From positions 341,501 through 405,500 of the forward strand of contig JASPKZ010004563.1 in the NCBI GenBank assembly GCA_030220185.1: DNA of 64,000 bases, given 5' to 3'. Made by a program: the position numbers and the translations under genes. The DNA is from Diploptera punctata (taxonomy: Eukaryota; Arthropoda; Insecta; Blattodea; Blaberidae). Positions 42,515 to 54,099 of this stretch are shown here, one piece after another. Numbering within the stretch: position 1 is the first letter of the stretch; every line of letters begins with the position of its first letter. Under the pieces are notes generated by a model that ran no database searches, had not been told where the DNA came from, and saw nothing but the letters and a program-made list of their open reading frames with translations.

Positions 42515-42960
42515 TAAGGAGGCGGATATGGAGAAGAAATTAGGAAAATTTCAAGAGATACGTGGTTCAATAAGAAGATATTTGAGAAATAAGACCACAA
42601 GGGAAACTCAATTGAATTGTTACAAAACAGTGGCCGTTCCAACGTTAACATACGGGTCTGAGACTTGGCCTTTAACGATCTCTGATGACATAATTGAGAC
42701 AATAGAAATGAGATTTCTGAGATATGTTGCAGGTGTATCTTTAAGAGACCAAGAAGGAAGTCAAGATATCAGAGATGAATTACTATAAACGAGAGAACAT
42801 ACAGAAACAAATGTAAATTGTTTGATCATTTACAAAGAATGCCAAATAATAATTTATCAAAGATAGATTATTTAATATAAATATCAAGGCCGAAAAAAAT
42901 GTAGGAAGACCGGAACGATGTTGGAAGGACGACCTGTAACATATTGTGCAGGGGGGTTAA
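42515..42960 (+). mobile_element. LINE-C-type RT fragment
   Basis: Open 42528-42788: MEKKLGKFQEIRGSIRRYLR, NKTTRETQLNCYKTVAVPTL, TYGSETWPLTISDDIIETIE, MRFLRYVAGVSLRDQEGSQD. It then continues frameshifted with FDHLQRMPNNNLSK and KKNVGRPERCWKD. Same group as 53.6-54.1 kb (minus). Confidence 0.82.
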
Positions 42961-43137
42961 TAGGCCCATACCTTGAAAAAGAAGATGATGAAAACTAGGA
43001 AGGATTGAACCGGCAAATGCCCGTCCTGAGACTCAGAAAAATTGACCATATCATCTTCCTAAAGCTATCTCAAATCATATTCGACATACGTATCACCTGA
43101 TATATCTTGTACTGTATTCTTAACTTGTATACTTTTC

Positions 43138-43208
<71 letters not shown>

Positions 43209-43238
43209 TTATTATTATTATTATTATTATATTATTAC

Positions 43239-43297
<59 letters not shown>

Positions 43298-43302
43298 TAT
43301 TA

Positions 43303-43362
<60 letters not shown>
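43138..43362. repeat. Long (ATT)n microsatellite, about 220 bp
   Basis: Some 73 ATT units interrupted by single-base changes at 43208, 43229-43236, 43295 and 43307. The longest trinucleotide tract in the window. Confidence 0.97.
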
Positions 43363-43955
43363 AAAGTCGAGTGCTACAGTGCTGCCAGACAGTAGGTGCA
43401 CTCTTCGCTTGGCCACGTTATATTAATGAATTACTGTATTTACCAAGTAAATAGACGTACCTACGCCCTAATGACCTCGAGCTGTGTAAGACAGAAGCTA
43501 CGTCACCACAACGTGTTTTCAAAAGTTGTTTCCAGGAAATTCAAGCGCTTATTTGCACACTCTTTTGTCAGTAAAATAATTTAATTTGCACAAAGCAGCG
43601 TGAAATAGCTCCATCTCGCTACACTTACTTCAAGGCGTTAACAATAATTTACAAGAGCTCGCTCCCGTGGTCTAGTTCCAGGGTTCAGACCGAGTCCATG
43701 CAAATTTAAAGATGTAAAAATTGTCACATCTCTTCATCGATGTCTAACTTCTCGCCTTGTATATTTTTTCAGAGTTAACTTCCAGTTGTAATATAAACAA
43801 ACCAGATGTATGACTGCATTATCATTGGTGGAATAACTGTTACCTTTGAGCGTATAAGAAAATGTACTTTGCCCTCTAACACTCGAAATAAAGTAAATAA
43901 AAATATATACAATCTAGCACATGTCTATATAAGTTATAAGGGAGAATTTTTATCA
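43363..43955. other. No recognised feature
   Basis: Less A+T-rich than its surroundings (43370-43700). No family or gene recognised. Confidence 0.35.
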
Positions 43956-44232
43956 TCATCATCATGAACAAATCCGTTTCAGACCATGTGACCTGTTACG
44001 GTAAACCTAACAAAGATGGTCTTGATCTTTTCCACCAATATTTTGGTCTTCCTTGGTTCCTATGTCAAGTTGGAGTGTATTGGAACACCAATTTTGGAAG
44101 TCTATTTATTTCCATTCTTAGATGAAAAAAAAAATTATTATTGTGTAATTCAATACAAATTTAATTACTTCCATTCTTGTTGATATCTTTCTATATTTTT
44201 ATCTAAACTTGGTACTCCAACTTTTTCTCTGA
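43956..44232 (-). mobile_element. LINE-C-type fragment, interrupted by a TC-element
   Basis: Collinear with the minus-strand copy at 14.1-14.4 kb (CCATGTGACCTG, GATGGTCTTGATCTTTTCC, GGTCTTCCTTGGT). It breaks at TTTTTCTCTGA and resumes at 45300 with GATAATAGTGTTCCTTTGGT. Confidence 0.8.
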
Positions 44233-45299
44233 CTATTTAACTCATGCCCCAAATGGGAGTTAGTGACCAATCACATTTCAATGATTTTTTATTTACAACC
44301 AATCACAGCCGTTTTTCATCTTGATTTTATCAGTTTAATTTTATCACTTTTAACATTCTGAATAGGTCTTAAGCATTATTTTACAAGGAGCACATGTGGC
44401 TACCAAATTGTATATATAGTGCACGAATGCAATCTTATCGTGGTTGCGGGAGATAATATGAAAACATATGTAGCAATTTATTATACCACAGAAAAAAGAA
44501 ACCACTGTTTGTACTTTCTTAAACGTATTTTTTCCCAGTTAATAACGTTCCAGAAAAATATAATTGACTTATTTACATCATAGGACATCAGAAATTAATT
44601 AATATACAGTTTGATGTGTTTCATTTTTTTTCTCCACTAGGGTGCATTCTTACAATATTGCGATCCTTTGGCAATAAATAATAGATCTGGTTGCAGTGAT
44701 AAACAAGTGAATCATAACGTTTCTAATTTGTTTTCAAACATCGCCGTTTACATTAAATATATAAATATTTTAAAATAAATACATTTAAATAATTATTTAT
44801 AGTCCACGCTGTGGTCTCGAGGTAGCGTGCTGTCTTGTCACGCAGCGGGCCCGGGTTCGATTCCCGGCCGCAACAGTTGTTCTGAGTGAGATTTTTATCG
44901 GGGTTTTTCCTCACCTGTAAGACAAATGCTAGGAAAACTTTAAGGCCCAAACGGTCCCCGAAATCATATGGCCATCGCAATTATCATCATTCATATTCAT
45001 CTTAGATATTAAGCTTAGGATTAGGGAATCTCCTGGCGCACCACTATCATCATCACCAGCATCATATCATCGGGGCAACGTAACCCCGCCTTCCAGGCGC
45101 CCCAAACTCAGAAGTGAGTTACAAGTACGCCATGCCAGGAGAGAACACCAGGAATGTCGAAAGACAACCTGGGACATTTGCAAAAAAAATTATTTGTGAG
45201 TAAACAGCTTAATTGTATTCGATAAGTTGCCCTAACAAATCCCACTCTTGATTTCCAAATTCTCTAGATAAATTGAAAATCACTCATGGCATTACTTAT
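44233..45299 (-). mobile_element. TC-element copy 3, split by a chimeric SINE
   Basis: On plus it runs from CTATTTAACTCATGCCCC to GGCATTACTTAT, with GA at 44231-44232 and 45300-45301. The LINE-C-type copy at 14.3 kb (TTCTCTGATAATAATAGTG) gives the empty site. The hairpin has lost its loop side (GATAAATTGAAAATCACTC). Native length is about 680 bp after removing the SINE. Confidence 0.8.
44799..45187 (+). mobile_element. Chimeric SINE: SINE-1 head and body fused to SINE-5 tail
   Basis: 44801-44985 is SINE-1 (GCTGTGGTCTCGAGGTAGCG, box B GGGTTCGATTCCC, CCGAAATCATATGGCCATC). At about 44990 it switches to the SINE-5 tail (CTCCTGGCGC, CGGGGCAACGTAACCCCGCC, TTCCAGGCGCC, ACCAGGAATGTCGAAAGACA), ending GCAAAAAAA. 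The whole composite is flanked by AATTATTT (44791-44798, 45188-45195), and the empty target is seen in TC-element copy 2 (AAATAATGATTTGTGAG). One insertion of a recombinant SINE is the simplest reading. Confidence 0.8.
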
Positions 45300-45470
45300 G
45301 ATAATAGTGTTCCTTTGGTGTTCCAGTCCATGCAAACTTGTATTATTCCTTTATATTTTAAACTTCCTTTACCAAGCCAATTACTTAATCAAATTATAGG
45401 TTATTATTATTGGTATTATTATTAGGACTACTGTTAATATTATAATTACAATTTTTATTTATTTTCATTG
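45300..45470. other. End of LINE-C-type fragment, then unassigned
   Basis: About 40 bp continue the LINE interrupted at 44232; the rest is A+T-rich. Confidence 0.5.
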
Positions 45471-45614
45471 TCAGCTTTATATTGTGTAGCGTATATATAT
45501 TATGTATCATTAATCATGTAGACAATTCATAATTGTAATTCTACGTATAATTTAACCTGCTGAAGTGGAAGAGAAGACCTCACAGTGTTAATTCCATGTG
45601 GTAACATAAATTAT
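45471..45614 (+). mobile_element. LINE-B 3'-end fragment
   Basis: TATGTATCATTAATCATGTA...ACGTATAATTTAACCTGCTG, AAGTGGAAGAGAAGACCTCA, TTAATTCCATGTGGTAAC. Its upstream bases identify the LINE-B pieces around the SINE-2 at 10.97 kb. Confidence 0.75.
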
Positions 45615-45619
45615 ATTAT

Positions 45620-46016
45620 ATTCTAAGCCTATGTTTTTCCTTTACAGAGATTTAGGCACACTCCCCCTAGAGGGAAGAATTTGAACCATATTAATTTAGT
45701 TACACTTGTTTTCGTATAGATGTCATTTTGAGTGGTCCGTGGTCAGCATTCCGCCTCATACTGACATCTAGGAAACCAAGGTAGTACTAGGACGGGAAAA
45801 TTGGGTAAATTTTGCTTAGAGGCCTTTTCATTCAGGCTTAAGGATTTTTTACGAGCCTGAAAATCTTCAGACTCGGGACCCACGGCTTAAAGTCCCTCCC
45901 GGAGGACTTGCTCCTTGGATTTTTCCGTCCTAAAAAAATCCATCGACCCCGGCCGAGTTTGAACCCGCGACCTCGGGACCAGAGGCAAGGAGCATAACCA
46001 CTAGTCCACTGCGGCC
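45620..46016 (-). mobile_element. SINE-2, full-length
   Basis: Complement of the 9.6 and 11.0 kb copies: CTAGAGGGAAGAATTTGAAC, GTCCGTGGTCAGCATTCCGC, CCTGAAAATCTTCAGACTCG, ending ACCACTAGTCCACTGCGGCC. Box B on minus is GGTTCAAACTC. Confidence 0.92.
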
Positions 46017-46039
46017 TACATAAATAAATAAAATAAATA

Positions 46040-46435
46040 AATAAAAAATAATTCCTATCAGTAAACGTAAGAAGTGCATTTGGCTTACTCCAAGTTTATA
46101 TGAGAGATTGTTAAAATGTATAAATATAATTTTAACACAAATGAAGTCAATATTCTGATGAAGATTGTACTTATATCAAGGAAAGATAAAATTAGAAATG
46201 AAAAAATAGGAAGGCAGCTGAAATACAGGCAGTAGGTGAATGGGTGGAAAAAATAACTTTTGAATGGATTAAACGTAGCCTATATCCCGCATGACATCAG
46301 ATACATAGCAAGAGATAAGAGATGGAAGAAGGACACCTGGAAGATAAAAAAAACAGATGGAGGGACTCTTAATTCTAGATACAAGTCATCGACCTAAACA
46401 AAGAGAAGAAGCAGAAGAAGAATTTTAACACATTA
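46040..46435. mobile_element. LINE fragments, both strands
   Basis: 46047-46105 minus matches the LINE-C-type copy at 14.38 kb (GTGCATTTGGCTTACTC). 46106-46435 plus reads IARDKRWKKDTWKIKK and ends in AAGAAGCAGAAGAAGAA, like a LINE tail. Confidence 0.5.
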
Positions 46436-46602
46436 AATACGCATTGTTTTATTGTTACGCATGCGCAATGCTGAATAAGTTGGGTTTTCCATTGTTTCAA
46501 AATGGCCTGTTTTATACAATTTCTTAAAAAATAAGAAAGAAACCATTTGAAAAGTGGAGAGAAACCAATTATTATCAAAGTTTCAAACACTTTAGTGAAA
46601 AA
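46436..46602. other. No recognised feature
   Basis: Nothing seen. Confidence 0.35.
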
Positions 46603-48455
46603 GTCCACCGCTGTGGTCTCGAGTAGCGTGCTGCCTTGTCACGCAGCGGGCCCGGGTTCGATCCCCGGTCGGGACAGTTTTTCTGGGTGAGGTTTTTATC
46701 GGGGTATTTCCTCACCTGTAAGACAAATATCAGGAAAACTTTAAAGCCCAAACGGTCCCCGAAATCATATGGTCATCATCATCCTTATCATTATCATCAT
46801 CATTATCACCATCCTTCACCGGTGCGGAAAGCAACGGGAAGCTACCACACCTACAACTCGCTTGTAAAGCTGCAAAGCATAGCATGAAAGTGCTATGATT
46901 GTAGTGAAAGACCTGCCCTCGGGCAGAAATACAGGGTGGACCGCTCGAATGGACCTAATTTCAATTGCTTGTTACTGGCAAACGGTTGAAGATAGAAACT
47001 TAAAACAACGTTCATAGTACAGAAAAACTCACCAAGTTTCGAATCCTGTCGGTAGATGGCACAAAGATACGTTTCTCGTTCTTAGATTTAATTGTTTGTG
47101 AAAATGGCGACTCCGCAGATGAAAGCGCAAGCAGGACCTAATTTCAATTGCTTGTTACTGGCAAACGGTTGAAGATAGAAACTTAAAACAACGTTCATAG
47201 TACAGAAAAACTCACCAAGTTTCGAATCCTGTCGGTAGATGGCACAAAGATACGTTTCTCGTTCTTAGATTTAATTGTTTGTGAAAATGGCGACTCCGCA
47301 GATGAAAGCGCAAGCTGTTTTGTGGTATGCGGAGTTTAAATCAATCATTAGAGTTCAAAGGGAGTTCCGGCGTGTGTTTAACCGTGATGCTCCAACTGCT
47401 AGAAGCATAAAGAAGTGGCGTGATACATTATTAGCTACAGGATCTGTGTTGAAGAAGCATGGGGTGGTCGCAGAGCATCCGATGAAATGGTAGCAAATGT
47501 TCAAGCCGCATTTGAGCGAAGCCCCCGGAAGTCATTAAGAAGAGCTTCGCGGGAACTTCAAATACCAAAATCGACATTACACGGATTGTCCACAAACGCC
47601 TCAAACTGCACGCATATAAAGTGCAGTTAGTGCAACGTCTGGAGCCGAATGACATGCCGAAACGAGTGGAATTCGCCAATACGATGCTGGACCGTCTCGG
47701 CGCTGATCCTGACTTCATGACCAAGATTTTCTTCTCGACGAAGCCACTTTCCATTTGTCAGGCAAGGTAAACCGGCATAATGTGCGGATCTGGGGATCGG
47801 AGAATCCTCACGCTATTCAAGAGCATGTTCGTGATAGTCCGAAGATGAATGTTTGGTGCAGTTTGTCACATAATAAGGTCATTGGACCGTTTTTCTTCGC
47901 CGAGAAAACTGTTCGTGGTACACATATCTTGACATGCTGGAGCAGTTCTTCTTTCCACAAATTGAACAACTGCAGCCTAACATCGTTTTCCAGCAAGATG
48001 GTGCTCCTCCCCACTGGTCCAATGAAGTTCGTACGACTTTGGACACATTTTCCCTGGCCGTTGGATTGGTAGGGGAGGACCAATCGCGTGGCCCCCGAGA
48101 TCTCCCGATTTAACACCACTGGATTTCTTTCTCTGGGGCTATGTCAAAGATAAAGTTTACACCACCCCAGTCAAAGACCTTCGTGATCTTCGTGAGCGCA
48201 TCATAGAGGCTATTGAGAACATTCCAGAAGACATACTCCAACGTACTTGGCAAGAAATTGTTCATCGCTTTGATATCGTCACAGTGACTGCTGGGGCTCA
48301 TATAGAGATGTGGTGATCTGGATATCAAAACTTGGTGAGTTTTTCTGTAATATGAACGTTGTTTTAAGTTTCTATCTTCAACCGTTTGCCAGTAACAAGC
48401 AATTGAAATTAGGTCCATTCGAGCGGTCCACCCTGTACTATGGATGGATGGATTA
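46603..48455 (+). mobile_element. SINE-1, split by a mariner-type transposon
   Basis: Head to near end at 46603-46931 (GTCCACCGCTGTGGTCTCGA...CTCGGGCAGAAATA), then the last 20 bp at 48436-48455 (TACTATGGATGGATGGATTA). In other copies this region is GGGCAGAATTACTATGGATG, so the transposon entered at the TA. Confidence 0.9.
46932..48435 (+). mobile_element. Mariner-type DNA transposon with broken transposase
   Basis: Flanked by TA on both sides. TIRs of about 108 bp (46932-47039, 48328-48435) differ at one base and start CAGGGTGGACCGCTCGAATG. Transposase remnant: ATG at 47287, MATPQMKAQAVLWYAEFKS (helix-turn-helix N-terminus, similar to the 10-kb element), KSLRRASRELQIPKSTLH, DPDFMTKIFF then DEATFHLSGKVNRHN, RIWGSENPHAIQEH, MNVWCSLSHNKVIGPFFFAE, VFQQDGAPPHWSNEVR, TPLDFFLWGYVKDKVY. 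The DE, QQD and TPLDFFLW blocks hold the catalytic carboxylates. A stop at 47491 and several frameshifts (about 47463, 47580, 47735, 47935, 48070) inactivate it. A 183-bp tandem duplication (46951-47133, 47134-47316) repeats the 5' region including the start codon. Confidence 0.9.
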
Positions 48456-49164
48456 GTAAAAAAAATACCACATTAGCCATTGAGGATGTTGTGAAAGTAA
48501 CAGTAGAATTTACAGGTGAGTCAGCAGGGAGCATATATTCTGTTCGTAACGAAATTGTAAATAAAGAATATCTATCAACATCATTGGAAACTCGTAACCG
48601 TCTGATTAGGTAGGTCCATATACAATTTTTTATCATAAATAAATAAGAAATGGAGAAGTACCTAATTATTGGTGCCAGCTTATCTTGTGTTCAGTGTTAT
48701 TTCACGTAAAATGTGATGTTACCTAATAACAATGTTTATATCAATGACAGTTTCGCACACAATTCAGTCATATGGCGGGTAAAAGTAGCACCTCTTTTCT
48801 CTCGATAGACAGAGTGATATCTTATGCAAGTTTGTTTACAGTACAACTGGAACGTAGATCGGAATTAGTATAGACAAGTTTACGTGCCCCACACCATCCG
48901 GGACAAATAAACTTTGGATCACAAACACGCTAGACTCTTTTAAAAGATCTAAATTTATATTTGTTTTAACTTTTTTTCAATACCGCTTCCACGTGTATTA
49001 GTTAGTGTTTCTTGTTTGATTTAATATTGTTATTATAAAGGTTAGCATATTAAAAATCTTGTATGCACAACGCAGTTTTTAATATGATTTTACATATTTT
49101 AAATATAAGATGGCTGTAAATAATATCAAATGAAGAACTTTGGAGAAAAAAACAACCAATCTTC
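48456..49164. other. Unassigned; one short open frame
   Basis: 48451-48612 plus is open (KVTVEFTGESAGSIYSVRN, EYLSTSLETRNRLIR) and resembles a helix-turn-helix segment only loosely. No other evidence. The rest is A+T-rich. Confidence 0.3.
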
Positions 49165-49440
49165 AATATGCCACCAAATAAAAGAAAGAAAGTGGAATTG
49201 GATAGGCCACACATTGAGAAAACCATACGAAGCCTGCACTAGATTGGAATCCTCAAGGACTAAGAAAGAGGGGAAGACCTAGGAAAACTTCGAAGCAATC
49301 AGTAGATGAGGAAGCAAAGGAAAGATGGAAAACCTGCAAACAAGTGAAATGACTGGCTGGAGTAACTTTACTGCTGCCCTGTGCTCCACTTAGGAACTAC
49401 AGGAAATAAATAATATTAATAATAATATAATTTGTATATT
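49165..49440 (+). mobile_element. LINE RT-tail fragment
   Basis: RKKVELDRPHIEKT in one frame and RKWNWIGHTLRKP, WNPQGLRKRGRPRKTSKQSV in others; end TGCTCCACTTAGGAACTACA, GGAAATAAATAA. This tail type (WIGHTLRK...GRPR.TW) is a separate lineage from LINE-A. Confidence 0.7.
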
Positions 49441-49445
49441 ATATA

Positions 49446-49831
<386 letters not shown>

Positions 49832-49861
49832 CAGTATACACAATTTCAATGTAAACGTCTA

Positions 49862-49950
49862 TTTGTAGGCTGTAATTTGCTGGTTGAGAGGAACAGAAGG
49901 CCTCATTGCCTTAACTCTGCAAAAAATAAATAAAACATTATTTTATTATA

Positions 49951-50001
<51 letters not shown>

Positions 50002-50003
50002 GT
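49862..50003 (+). mobile_element. LINE-B 3' end with (ATT)n tail
   Basis: GTAATTTGCTGGTTGAGAGG, AACAGAAGGCCTCATTGCCT, TAACTCTGCAAAAAATAAAT, then (ATT)n at 49948-50001. Confidence 0.75.
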
Positions 50004-50329
50004 GATGTAGAATTTCGCTAAGATGTTGAAAGAATTTTAACGCAGGAGCGTGTAAACAGAGTGGTACCAACATTCCGTTCTTGTGCTTCATTACTCTTGC
50101 AGTTCCCACAGGCAATCTTCATTTATTCAACAAACAATGTGTACCAACGTATACTCCCGCATGTGCCGCCATTGTTCTCCTTCCCAGACACGTGTGCAAA
50201 AACCACATTCAGCCCTAATTCCTGATACTTTATATTTAATTATATTGTTCTGGTGGACTAGTGTCATTCGTAGCTCGCGCTTTCAAACTTGCTCAGGCCA
50301 ATGGCATTTTATTAGCTGGCTCTATCTAA
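50004..50329. other. Unassigned
   Basis: A weak SINE-2-like piece (CTGGTGGACTAGTGTCATTC) lies at 50248-50310. Otherwise nothing. Confidence 0.35.
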
Positions 50330-51375
50330 CCTGTAGGTTCATGGCCGCATGGACATAATCTCTCCCTGTATAATCTAGTTCCCTCAAATCATGGATAGTG
50401 TTATTCTCCCATCTCATTCTTGGTCTACCAACTGGACGTTTTCCTTCTGGTTTTCCTACAAGAAGCTTCAATGCACCTCTTTCATCCTCCATACGTACCA
50501 CAAGTCCTTAACATCGCAGTCTAACTAACTAACTCACCGGCAATATCAAACCCGTAGGTTCATGGCCGCGCGGACATAAGCTCTCCATACATCCCTGTCC
50601 TGAGCAATGTTTTCCAATCATTCTCTGTATAATCTACTTCCCTCAAATCATAGTTAATGTTATTCTCCCACCTCATTCTTAGTCTACCAACTGGTCGTTT
50701 CCCTCTGGTTTTCCTATAAGAAGTTTCCTTGCACGTATTTCATTTCCCATTCGTGCAACATGTCCTGCCCATCGCAGTCTACGAGACTTAACTGTTCTCA
50801 TTATATCTGGCTTCCTATAAAGACCATGTAATTCACTATTAAGTTATGCAGTCTTCTCCATTCACCTGTCTATTCATCTCTCTTCGGTCCAAAAATTTTC
50901 CTAAGAACTTTATTCTCAAATACTCGTAATCTCCTTTCCTCCCTTAAAGTAAGAGTCCATGTTTCTCATCCATATAATATAAGAACATCGCAGTATCTTA
51001 TTATTTCTGCCTGCCTATACATTCGTATCATGTAGCTCGCTATTATGTAGTTTTCTCCATTCGCCTATCTGTTCATCTCTCTTTGGTCCAAAAACGTTCC
51101 TAAGAACTTTATTCTCAAATACCCGTAATCTTCTTTTCTCCCTTAAAGTAAGAGTCCATTTTTCACATCCATATAATATAACTGGGAGAATAACAGTTTT
51201 ATATATTTTCAGTTTAACGTTTTTTGAAAGGAGTTGGGACGACAAGAGTCCTTGTACTGCATAATAGCATGCATTACCAGAATTGAGCATATGTTTAATT
51301 TCTTCGTGCATATCATTCCTATTTGTAATTATTGTTCCTAGATACTTGAAATCAGCCACTTCTTCAAAATTTCCA
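50330..51375 (-). mobile_element. Three consecutive LINE-A fragments
   Basis: Segments 50330-50520, 50522-50985 and 50990-51375, all minus. Two begin at the 3' terminus (CTAACTAACTCACCGGC at 50522). The third, open 51359-51015, encodes MADFKYLGTIITNRNDMHEE, IKHMLNSGNACYYAVQGLLS, SQLLSKNVKLKIYKTVILPV, ILYGCEKWTLTLREKRRLRV, FENKVLRNVFGPKRDEQIGE. The serial same-strand arrangement could be repeated insertion or local duplication. Confidence 0.85.
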
Positions 51376-51912
51376 AATCACTATAATTATATGCTTAATT
51401 AGGTTATACAAATGCCATAAATGCAATCGAAAGAAGGTAAATTTCTAAAGAAAATCCGTGAAAACTTTAAAAAATGCTAAAAAAAGGACGAATAAGCCAA
51501 AAAATACCGAAAAATGAAAGAAGGAACAAATAAAACCCACCAATTTCTGGCTAACAATGACCCAAAATGAATATGTATATTATGTTGTGCCTCTTCAGAC
51601 ATAAAATGAAAGAAATTATTTTTCAACTTCCGATCCCTAGTTATAAATTATGACTGTACGTCCCTCGATGTATGTTGAGTGTGAAATTATATAAATTCGT
51701 TTTCAGATTTATTTTGTATTAATTTATGAGTTGCTGCTAACGATGCGCTGGTTAATTATTAAAAACAGAAACATCCGCTCCGTGTCGCGCTCTAATGAGC
51801 ACCTCGGGCTCTACTTCCTTTTGCTTCACCGCCATCTTGTTTCACCTCTGCTTAAAAAGTCAACTGTTTTTATTATACCACAGCCTCCTGTTACAGACAC
51901 AAATTCAACTGC

Positions 51913-51917
<5 letters not shown>
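51376..51917. other. No recognised feature
   Basis: No repeat or coding match found. Confidence 0.35.

Positions 51918-51992
<75 letters not shown>
51918..51992. repeat. (AAT)n microsatellite
   Basis: 25 AAT units. Confidence 0.95.
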
Positions 51993-51995
<3 letters not shown>

Positions 51996-52370
51996 TATCA
52001 TCGTCACTCCAAGTTGCCCGTTCCGACTTTATAATGCATCAGTCAAACGTTTTCTAGGTCTTCCGACATGACATCATCCCCTTACTTGATAATTTATAGC
52101 AGTGGATATCTCTCCTTATTCGTTCCATTCATGTGATCAATCCGCTTTTGTCTATAATTCGTGACTTTATCCAATAAAGGCACACTTTTAATTCTTCTCT
52201 TTTATCCTCATTTCTAATTCTATCAAGTTTTGTACATCCTTTAACTTGTCTGAGGAACCTCATCTCCGACGTCTATATTCTATCTTTCTGCTTCTACGGC
52301 GGAGCCCAAGTTTCACGGCATAAAATATTGTGGGAATTTCCATAACTTTATACATTTTTATTTTTGTTTG
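51993..52370 (-). mobile_element. LINE-C-group RT fragment
   Basis: The minus strand reads KVMEIPTIFYAVKLGLRR (damaged), EMRFLRQVKGCTKLDRIRNE, DKRRIKSVPLLDKVTNYRQK, RIDHMNGTNKERYPLL-like residues and GRPRKRLTDAL. It continues from the (AAT)n tail. Confidence 0.65.
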
Positions 52371-52375
52371 TGTAA

Positions 52376-52376
52376 C

Positions 52377-52424
<48 letters not shown>

Positions 52425-53160
52425 CTATCTTCGTGTTTTTACAGCTGCTGCCGTCTTCCCGTGCCAAACCTCCAAAGCCTAAGATCTTGGGCATCTTCAA
52501 TGTTTAGCTCTCTTGCTTGCATTACTATCCTCATGTTTTCCTTCCATGTTAACTTCGGACTCCCTCTTTCTTTTTTTCTTTCTGGTCGGTTGCCATTGAT
52601 ATAGTAATTTTGGCCATCGCTCATCTTTCATTCTTAAAATATGTCCTAACCATTTTAATTCCTTCTCCTCAATTCTTTTAATTATGCTTTCTTTTGCTTC
52701 CATTATGTTTATAATTTCCTTATAGTGGCATGTTCTAATTTTGACTTTCTGGTACTTCTGCGTAAATAATCCATTTCTAGAGCTATTAGTCTATTCTTGT
52801 AGTATGTATTGATTTTCCATACCTCACTTCCATACATTGCAACATATTCCACCAATGTTTTACTAATATATTTTTTGTGTCTTTCCAATTATGCTTATCC
52901 CACCATATGGAATTTAACAACGATATTATTTTGCTACTCAATTCAATTCAATGCTTTATGTCCTCTTTGCCTATACCTTCAATGTTATTCATAATTATTC
53001 CAAAATATTTAGTTTGTTTCACTTGCTTTATTTGAATTCCTTCTTCCAATATTCATTTCTTTCTTTCATTTTCATATTTATTGCCAAATATTCTGTTTTT
53101 TTTGTAAATTTACCGTGAGACTCCATGATTCATAAATGTTTTTCAACTTTTGTCATATAA
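52376..53160 (-). mobile_element. LINE-F 3' fragment
   Basis: (AAT)n at 52376-52423 is its tail. The minus strand gives MEAKESIIKRIEEKELKWLG, HILRMKDERWPK, LTWKENMRIVMQARELNIED, AQDLRLWRFGTGRRQQL, and upstream YGSEVWKINTYYKNRLIALE-type sequence and KIFWNNYE. Longest LINE-F piece here; it reveals the empty sites for the 10-11 kb insertions. Confidence 0.85.
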
Positions 53161-53465
53161 TAGTAATACTACTACTACTACTGGGCACGCCGGAAGGTCG
53201 AGGGTTCGAGTCCCGGTGGGGTCAGGATTTTTAAACTGACCCAAACCTTCTGGCGGCACTATGGCCCTGGGGTCGACTCAGCCTCTAACTGAAATGAGTA
53301 CCGGACGCTTGTTCTGGGGTAAAGACGGCCGTCACGCAGGGCTGACAACCCGGCTGACATCAAGTGCCGATTGTCAAGAAAAAGTGGGAGCCTTAACCTC
53401 CTTCTACCCCAAGGGCCTCCTGAGGCCTGTAGCGGGATCACTTTACCTTTACCTTTACCTTTACC
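53161..53465 (+). mobile_element. SINE-3, 5'-truncated
   Basis: From GCACGCCGGAAGGTCGAGGG (box B GGGTTCGAGTCCC) to CACTTTACCTTTACCTTTAC. Body as in the 35.8-kb copy. The (ACT)n tract upstream at 53165-53182 replaces the head. Confidence 0.88.
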
Positions 53466-53588
<123 letters not shown>

Positions 53589-54095
53589 TTCATTCATGGA
53601 TTAGGTCTGTTGACCCGTTCCGACTTCAGTCCATCTCTTTCTAGGTCTGCCCACATCAAGGGTGCCTTTAGGTTTGTATTTTGTTATTTGTTTTGGATAT
53701 CTATCTTCATTCATTCTGTCTATGTGTTGCTTCCATTTTTGTCTATATGTATCCATTTTATCAGTTATTGCAAATATTTCAAGTTCCTATCTTATTTCTG
53801 TGTTCTTGATTCTGTCTTCCTTAGTGCACCCTTTAACAGATCTCAAAAATGTCATTTCTGCCGCCGTTATCCTACTTAGGTCTTGTTTTTTATGTATCCA
53901 GGCTTCTGAACCATAGAGCAGTACCGGTACTGCCAACATTTTATAAAATTTCAGTTGGGTCTCTCTTGTTGTTTTGTTATTTAGTGTTCGTTTTATCGTA
54001 CCACATATTCCCTGGAATTTTGCTATTTTATTATTTATATCATTATCATAATTAAATGAAATGTCACATCCTAGATAATTGAGATGGTTCACCTG
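53589..54095 (-). mobile_element. LINE-C-group RT fragment
   Basis: Open 54092-53787: MNHLNYLGCDISFNYDNDIN, NKIAKFQGICGTIKRTLNNK, TTRETQLKFYKMLAVPVLLY, GSEAWIHKKQDLSRITAAEM, TFLRSVKGCTKEDRIKN. It then continues frameshifted to the GRPRK-type end near 53640. The tail is the (GAT)n at 53572-53588. Confidence 0.85.
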
Positions 54096-54099
54096 TTCT

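Noticed and set aside
43107..43454. Membrane-protein-like frame
   Set aside because: Translation of the long (ATT)n tract.
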